This document shows positions 21,376 through 25,134 of a DNA stretch of 25,134 nucleotides, piece by piece. Position numbers and translations under genes: made by a program. The stretch covers positions 1-25,134 of the forward strand of contig DASSKF010000074.1 in the NCBI GenBank assembly GCA_035690725.1, given 5' to 3'. This DNA comes from DASSKF01 sp035690725 (lineage in GTDB: Bacteria > Actinomycetota > Actinomycetes > Actinomycetales > Dermatophilaceae). Below the pieces are notes generated by a model. It made no database searches. It saw nothing but the letters and a program-made list of their open reading frames with translations, and was not told the DNA's origin. How positions within the stretch are numbered: the first letter of the stretch is position 1; each line of letters starts with the position of its first letter.

Positions 21376-22835
21376 GGCGTGGCTCCTGCGCCGACACGAA
21401 TGCGGTCGATGACGTGGGTGGTGGAGTGCTCGGCCACGTAGTCCACGACGCGGACCTCGCCGCCGAGGCGGCGGACCAGCGGGGTCTCGGGCAGCATCTC
21501 CGGGGTGTAGTCGCCGCCCTTGACGTAGAGGTCGGGGTGGATGCGCTCGATGAGCGCGGTTGGGCTGTCCCCGTCGAAGACGGTGACGGCATCGACCGCC
21601 GTCAGGGCACCGAGCAGCCGCACCCGCTCCCGCTCGCCGAGGACCGGCCGGTCCGGGCCCTTGAGCCGGCGCACGCTGGCGTCGCTGTTCACGCCCACGA
21701 CGAGGATGTCGACCAGGGCCGCGGCCTGCTCCAGGTAGGCGGCGTGGCCCGCGTGCATGACGTCGAAGCAGCCGTTGGTGAAGCCGATCAGCTCGCCCCG
21801 CGCCCGGCACCGCTCGACGAGGTCGTGCACCTCGTCGGCGGTGAGCACCGACCGGGCCGGTCGGGGTGAGCATCGGCGCACCAGGTCGGTCCGGGAGCAC
21901 ACGGTCGTCTCCGGCTCGGCGACCACCACGTCCGCCGCCGACTGCGCGAGGTCGGCCGCGGTGGGAGGGGCCGCCCCGGCGGCCAGGGCCAGCCCGAAGG
22001 CGGCGACGAAGGTGTCCCCGGCGCCCGTCGTGTGCCGGGAGGCGCGCGCGGGCCGGGTGCGGTGCGTGGGCCCGGACCAGTGCAGGACGGTCCCGTCCGC
22101 GTCCAGGGTCACGGCCACCATGTCGGCACCGGCCCGTTCCGGCAGCTCGCTCCGCTCCCCGTCGAGCAGGGCGCGCCGGGGCGCGTCCTCCCGGTGGAGC
22201 AGTGCCAGCGCCTCCGCGGCGCTCGGCGTCACGGCGGTGGGTCTGCAGGGGCGCCACGGCTGCAGGTCGTGGGCGTCGGCGAGCAGGGGGCCGCGCAAGC
22301 GGTCGCGCACCTCGCACAGGGCCCGCCGCACCGCGTCGCCCGCGCTCGCATCGCCGTAGTCGCCCACGAGGACGAGGTCGTGGCGCGGCGCCTCCCGGCG
22401 GACCCGATCCGCCAGGGCGCGAACGGTCGCAGGCGCCCACTCGTGGTGGTCCTGCTGGTCGAACCGGGCGATCACCTGGCCGTCGGACAGCAGCCGCCGT
22501 TTGGCCGTCGTCCGGTGCCCTGCGTCGGTGACGATGCCCGACGGGTCCGCGCCGGCCTCCCGCAGCGTCCGCCGGAGGCAGCCACCGTCGCGGTCGTCGC
22601 CGACGAGCCCGAGCACCCGCGTCCCGGCACCCAGCGCGGCGGCGTTCGCGGCGACGTTCGCCGCGCAGCCGGGCACCGCACGGGTGCGCTCGACGTCCAC
22701 GACCGGGACGGGGGCCTCCCGGCACAGCCGGGTGCTCGCACCCTCCAGCCACTCGTCGAGGACCAGGTCGCCCACCACCAGCACCCGGAGCCCCGGGAAC
22801 CGGTCGAGCACCTGTGCCGGATCGGTGTCGCGCAT
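21372..22835 (-). CDS. hldE: Bifunctional heptose 7-phosphate kinase / heptose 1-phosphate adenylyltransferase
   Basis: A 487-residue fusion. Residues 1-320 form a PfkB/ribokinase-type kinase with LRVLVVGDLVLDEWL near the start and TTGAGDTF (270-276), where Asp274 is the catalytic base. Residues 350-487 form a nucleotidyltransferase with FTNGCFDVMHAGH (352-364) carrying the HxGH motif, and YVKGGDYTPE. The enzyme makes heptose 1,7-bisphosphate and later ADP-heptose in the D-glycero-manno-heptose pathway. gmhA, gmhB and hldD are not in the window. The ATG at 22835 is preferred; a GTG at 22868 would add 11 basic residues and neither has a well-spaced ribosome-binding site. It is the first gene of an operon with two glycosyltransferases and is divergent from topA. 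Confidence 0.9.
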   Translation of the reverse strand: MRDTDPAQVLDRFPGLRVLVVGDLVLDEWLEGASTRLCREAPVPVVDVERTRAVPGCAANVAANAAALGAGTRVLGLVGDDRDGGCLRRTLREAGADPSGIVTDAGHRTTAKRRLLSDGQVIARFDQQDHHEWAPATVRALADRVRREAPRHDLVLVGDYGDASAGDAVRRALCEVRDRLRGPLLADAHDLQPWRPCRPTAVTPSAAEALALLHREDAPRRALLDGERSELPERAGADMVAVTLDADGTVLHWSGPTHRTRPARASRHTTGAGDTFVAAFGLALAAGAAPPTAADLAQSAADVVVAEPETTVCSRTDLVRRCSPRPARSVLTADEVHDLVERCRARGELIGFTNGCFDVMHAGHAAYLEQAAALVDILVVGVNSDASVRRLKGPDRPVLGERERVRLLGALTAVDAVTVFDGDSPTALIERIHPDLYVKGGDYTPEMLPETPLVRRLGGEVRVVDYVAEHSTTHVIDRIRVGAGATP

Positions 22836-22991
22836 GCGGCGCTTGTACCCGCGCCCTCCTCGATTCACACGGGCCGGGACGCCGCCCGGGAGCCGACCAC
22901 CGGGGTGCAGGGGTTACCGTCTAGTCGCGTCTCCACGTCGGAGTAGCGACGAATCCGCTGCACGTGGCGACGGGAACGAAGGGGTCAGCAC

Positions 22992-25134
22992 GTGGCAGCA
23001 ACCACCGGACGCAAACTCGTCATCGTCGAGTCGCCGGCCAAGGCGAAGAAGATCGGTGAGTACCTGGGCAAGGACTACGCGGTCGACGCGAGTGTCGGCC
23101 ACATCCGTGACCTGCCCAACCCGAGCGAGCTCCCGACGGACATGAAGAAGGGGCCCTACGGCCGGTTCGCCGTGGACGTGGACAACGGCTTCGACGCCTA
23201 CTACGTGGTCGACCCGGACAAGAAGAAGAAGGTAGCCGAGCTGCGGCGGCTGCTGAAGGACGCCGACGAGCTCCTGCTGGCCACCGACGAGGACCGGGAG
23301 GGCGAGGCGATCGCCTGGCACCTGCTCGAGGTGCTCCGGCCGAAGGTCCCGGTGCGGCGGATGGTGTTCCACGAGATCACCCGCGAGGCGATCCTGCGTG
23401 CGGCCAACGAGACCCGTGACCTGGACGACCGGCTGGTCGACGCCCAGGAGACCCGGCGCATCCTGGACCGGCTGTACGGCTACGAGATCAGCCCGGTGCT
23501 GTGGCGCAAGGTCCGGCAGGGGCTGTCGGCGGGTCGCGTGCAGTCGGTGGCGACCCGGATGGTGGTCGAGCGCGAGCGTGCGCGGATGGCGTTCCGTGCC
23601 GCGGCCTACTGGGACGTGGAGGGGGAGTTCGCTCCCGAGCAGAGCAGCGGGCAGGCGTTCGCGGCGCGGCTGACCGGTGTGGACGGCGCTCGGGTGGCGG
23701 TGGGCCGCGACTTCGGCGACGACGGCCGGCTGAAGGCGTCCACCAAACAGGAGCTCGTGCACCTCGACGAGGCGGCGGCCACCGCGATCGCGAGCGCGCT
23801 GCCGCAGGCCGCGGTCCGGGTGTCCAGCGTGCAGGAGAAGCCGTACACGCGTCGGCCCGCGGCGCCGTTCACCACCTCGACGCTGCAGCAGGAGGCGGGG
23901 CGCAAACTGCGGATGAGCAGCAAGAACGCGATGCGCGTGGCGCAGCGGCTGTACGAGAACGGCTACATCACCTACATGCGCACCGACAGCACGACCCTGT
24001 CGGAGTCCGCGCTCACCGCCGCGCGTGGCCAGGCACGGGACCTGTATGGCGCCGAGTACGTCCCCGACGCCCCTCGCCGCTACGAGAAGAAGGTCAAGAA
24101 CGCCCAGGAGGCGCACGAGGCCATCCGCCCGGCGGGGGACCGGTTCCGCACCCCGGCGCAGGTGGCCGGCGAGCTGCGCGGTGAGGAGTTCGGGCTCTAC
24201 GAGCTCGTCTGGAAGCGGACGGTCGCCTCCCAGATGGCCGACGCCCGCGGCTCGACCGCCACGGTCAAGCTCGGCGGCACCGTGGCGACCCCCGAGGGCG
24301 AGCGCGCGGTCGAGTTCACGGCCAGCGGCACGGTGATCACCTTCCGCGGCTTCCTCGCCGCCTACGAGGAGGGACGCGACGAGGAGGAGCGCCGCGGGGC
24401 GGGCGCTGGTGCCGGTCAGGGCGACCGCGACAGCCGGCTGCCCAAGCTCAGCGAGGGTGTGGGGCTGGACGTGCTGCGTGCCGCGGCCGACGGCCACGAG
24501 ACCACGCCCCCGGCCCGCTACACCGAGGCCACGCTCATCAAGGCGATGGAGGAGAAGGGCATCGGCCGCCCGTCGACGTATGCCGCGACGGTCGGCACGA
24601 TCCAGGACCGTGGCTACGTGCGGCTGCGCGGGACGGCGCTGGTGCCGACCTGGCTGGCGTTCGCCGTGACGCGGCTGCTGGAGGAGCACTTCCCGCGACT
24701 GGTCGACTACGACTTCACCGCCTCGATGGAGGAGGACCTCGACGCGATCGCCCGGGGGGACCAGCAGCGGGTCAAGTGGCTGCAGCGGTTCTACTTCGGT
24801 GGCCAGGGGACCAACGTCGAGGGGCTGCGCCAGCTGGTGGAGGACCTCGGCGAGATCGACGCCCGCCGGATCTCCACGGTCGACCTGGGCGAGGGGATGG
24901 TCGTGCGGGTGGGCCGCTACGGGCCCTACGTCGAGCAGGTCGTGCCCTCCGGCGTGGATCCCGCGACCGGTGAGGTGACCGACGAGGCAGCCGCCTCAGC
25001 GGCCGCGCAGGCGAAGCCGCGGCGGGCCACCGTCAACGACGACATCGCCCCCGACGAGATGACTCCGGCGAAGGCCCGTGAGTTGCTCGAGGCGGCCGCG
25101 GACGACGGGCGTGTGCTGGGCCAGGACCCGCAGA
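22992..25134 (+). CDS. topA: DNA topoisomerase I, partial (C-terminus beyond the window)
   Basis: The first 714 codons of a type IA topoisomerase, which relaxes negative supercoils by passing a strand through a transient 5'-phosphotyrosine break. The Toprim domain holds LVIVESPAKAKKI and the metal site TDEDREGEAIAW (Asp99, Asp101, Glu103). The nucleophile is Tyr328 in NGYITYMRTDSTTL. Further landmarks are GLSAGRVQSVATR and MEEKGIGRPSTYAATV. The GTG at 22992 has AAGGGG 7 bases upstream. The reading frame is open to the right edge; actinobacterial TopA usually extends past 900 residues with a Lys-rich tail, so about 200 or more residues are missing. The upstream 156 bases, shared with hldE, should hold its promoter; TACCGT at 22915-22920 is one candidate -10. 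Confidence 0.97.
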   Translation, partial: MAATTGRKLVIVESPAKAKKIGEYLGKDYAVDASVGHIRDLPNPSELPTDMKKGPYGRFAVDVDNGFDAYYVVDPDKKKKVAELRRLLKDADELLLATDEDREGEAIAWHLLEVLRPKVPVRRMVFHEITREAILRAANETRDLDDRLVDAQETRRILDRLYGYEISPVLWRKVRQGLSAGRVQSVATRMVVERERARMAFRAAAYWDVEGEFAPEQSSGQAFAARLTGVDGARVAVGRDFGDDGRLKASTKQELVHLDEAAATAIASALPQAAVRVSSVQEKPYTRRPAAPFTTSTLQQEAGRKLRMSSKNAMRVAQRLYENGYITYMRTDSTTLSESALTAARGQARDLYGAEYVPDAPRRYEKKVKNAQEAHEAIRPAGDRFRTPAQVAGELRGEEFGLYELVWKRTVASQMADARGSTATVKLGGTVATPEGERAVEFTASGTVITFRGFLAAYEEGRDEEERRGAGAGAGQGDRDSRLPKLSEGVGLDVLRAAADGHETTPPARYTEATLIKAMEEKGIGRPSTYAATVGTIQDRGYVRLRGTALVPTWLAFAVTRLLEEHFPRLVDYDFTASMEEDLDAIARGDQQRVKWLQRFYFGGQGTNVEGLRQLVEDLGEIDARRISTVDLGEGMVVRVGRYGPYVEQVVPSGVDPATGEVTDEAAASAAAQAKPRRATVNDDIAPDEMTPAKARELLEAAADDGRVLGQDPQ

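Overview
The window is very GC-rich (roughly 72-73% by eye). It uses GTG starts freely, packs genes with 1-4 bp overlaps, and shows several TANNNT -10 boxes 6-7 bases upstream of a start codon (leaderless-type). With the gene content (Ssd/TadA/TadB/TadC pilus genes next to a DECH-box helicase, a K+-independent proton-pumping pyrophosphatase, actinobacterial-type TopA) this points to an actinomycete, probably in the Micrococcales near the Intrasporangiaceae or Ornithinimicrobiaceae. The family-level placement is inference.

Layout. 1-991: start of an acetyl-CoA synthetase gene (minus, cut by the window edge) divergent from an acetate uptake transporter, forming an acetate uptake and activation module. 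1091-3653: a secreted AMIN-like protein and a Cys-containing winged-helix regulator (minus), divergent from a DoxX-like membrane protein followed by GTP cyclohydrolase I. 3711-4547: a Fic-fold protein that keeps the inhibitory-helix motif but lacks the catalytic His. 4548-5337: about 790 bases without a credible gene but full of RNA-like structure: a folded element with c-di-GMP-I (GEMM)-like motifs, a perfect 15-bp hairpin, a cluster of GC-rich hairpins, and a 41-base direct repeat. 5338-9853: a seven-gene tad/Flp-type pilus locus (TadZ/Ssd, TadA, TadB, TadC, a DUF4244 small pilin, TadE, a second TadE-like protein). 9837-12290: an MrfA/YprA-like DECH helicase on the opposite strand. 12428-18637: an anti-sigma-factor antagonist, HppA pyrophosphatase, topoisomerase IB, an AIM24 protein and a PrmC-like methyltransferase, all plus strand. 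18630-19436: a LigB-type dioxygenase (minus). 19460-22835: a minus-strand operon of bifunctional HldE, a family 2 glycosyltransferase and a family 9 (heptosyltransferase-like) glycosyltransferase, suggesting a heptose-containing surface glycan. 22992-end: topoisomerase I (topA), cut by the right edge.

The most unusual signals are not genes. First, the 10-mer CGGCATACCG (or its complement CGGTATGCCG) occurs seven times, in coding and non-coding DNA and in different reading frames, where a simple base-composition model predicts about 0.1. Second, the structured leader region ahead of the pilus locus could be a variant second-messenger RNA. No tRNA, rRNA, insertion sequence or CRISPR array was seen.
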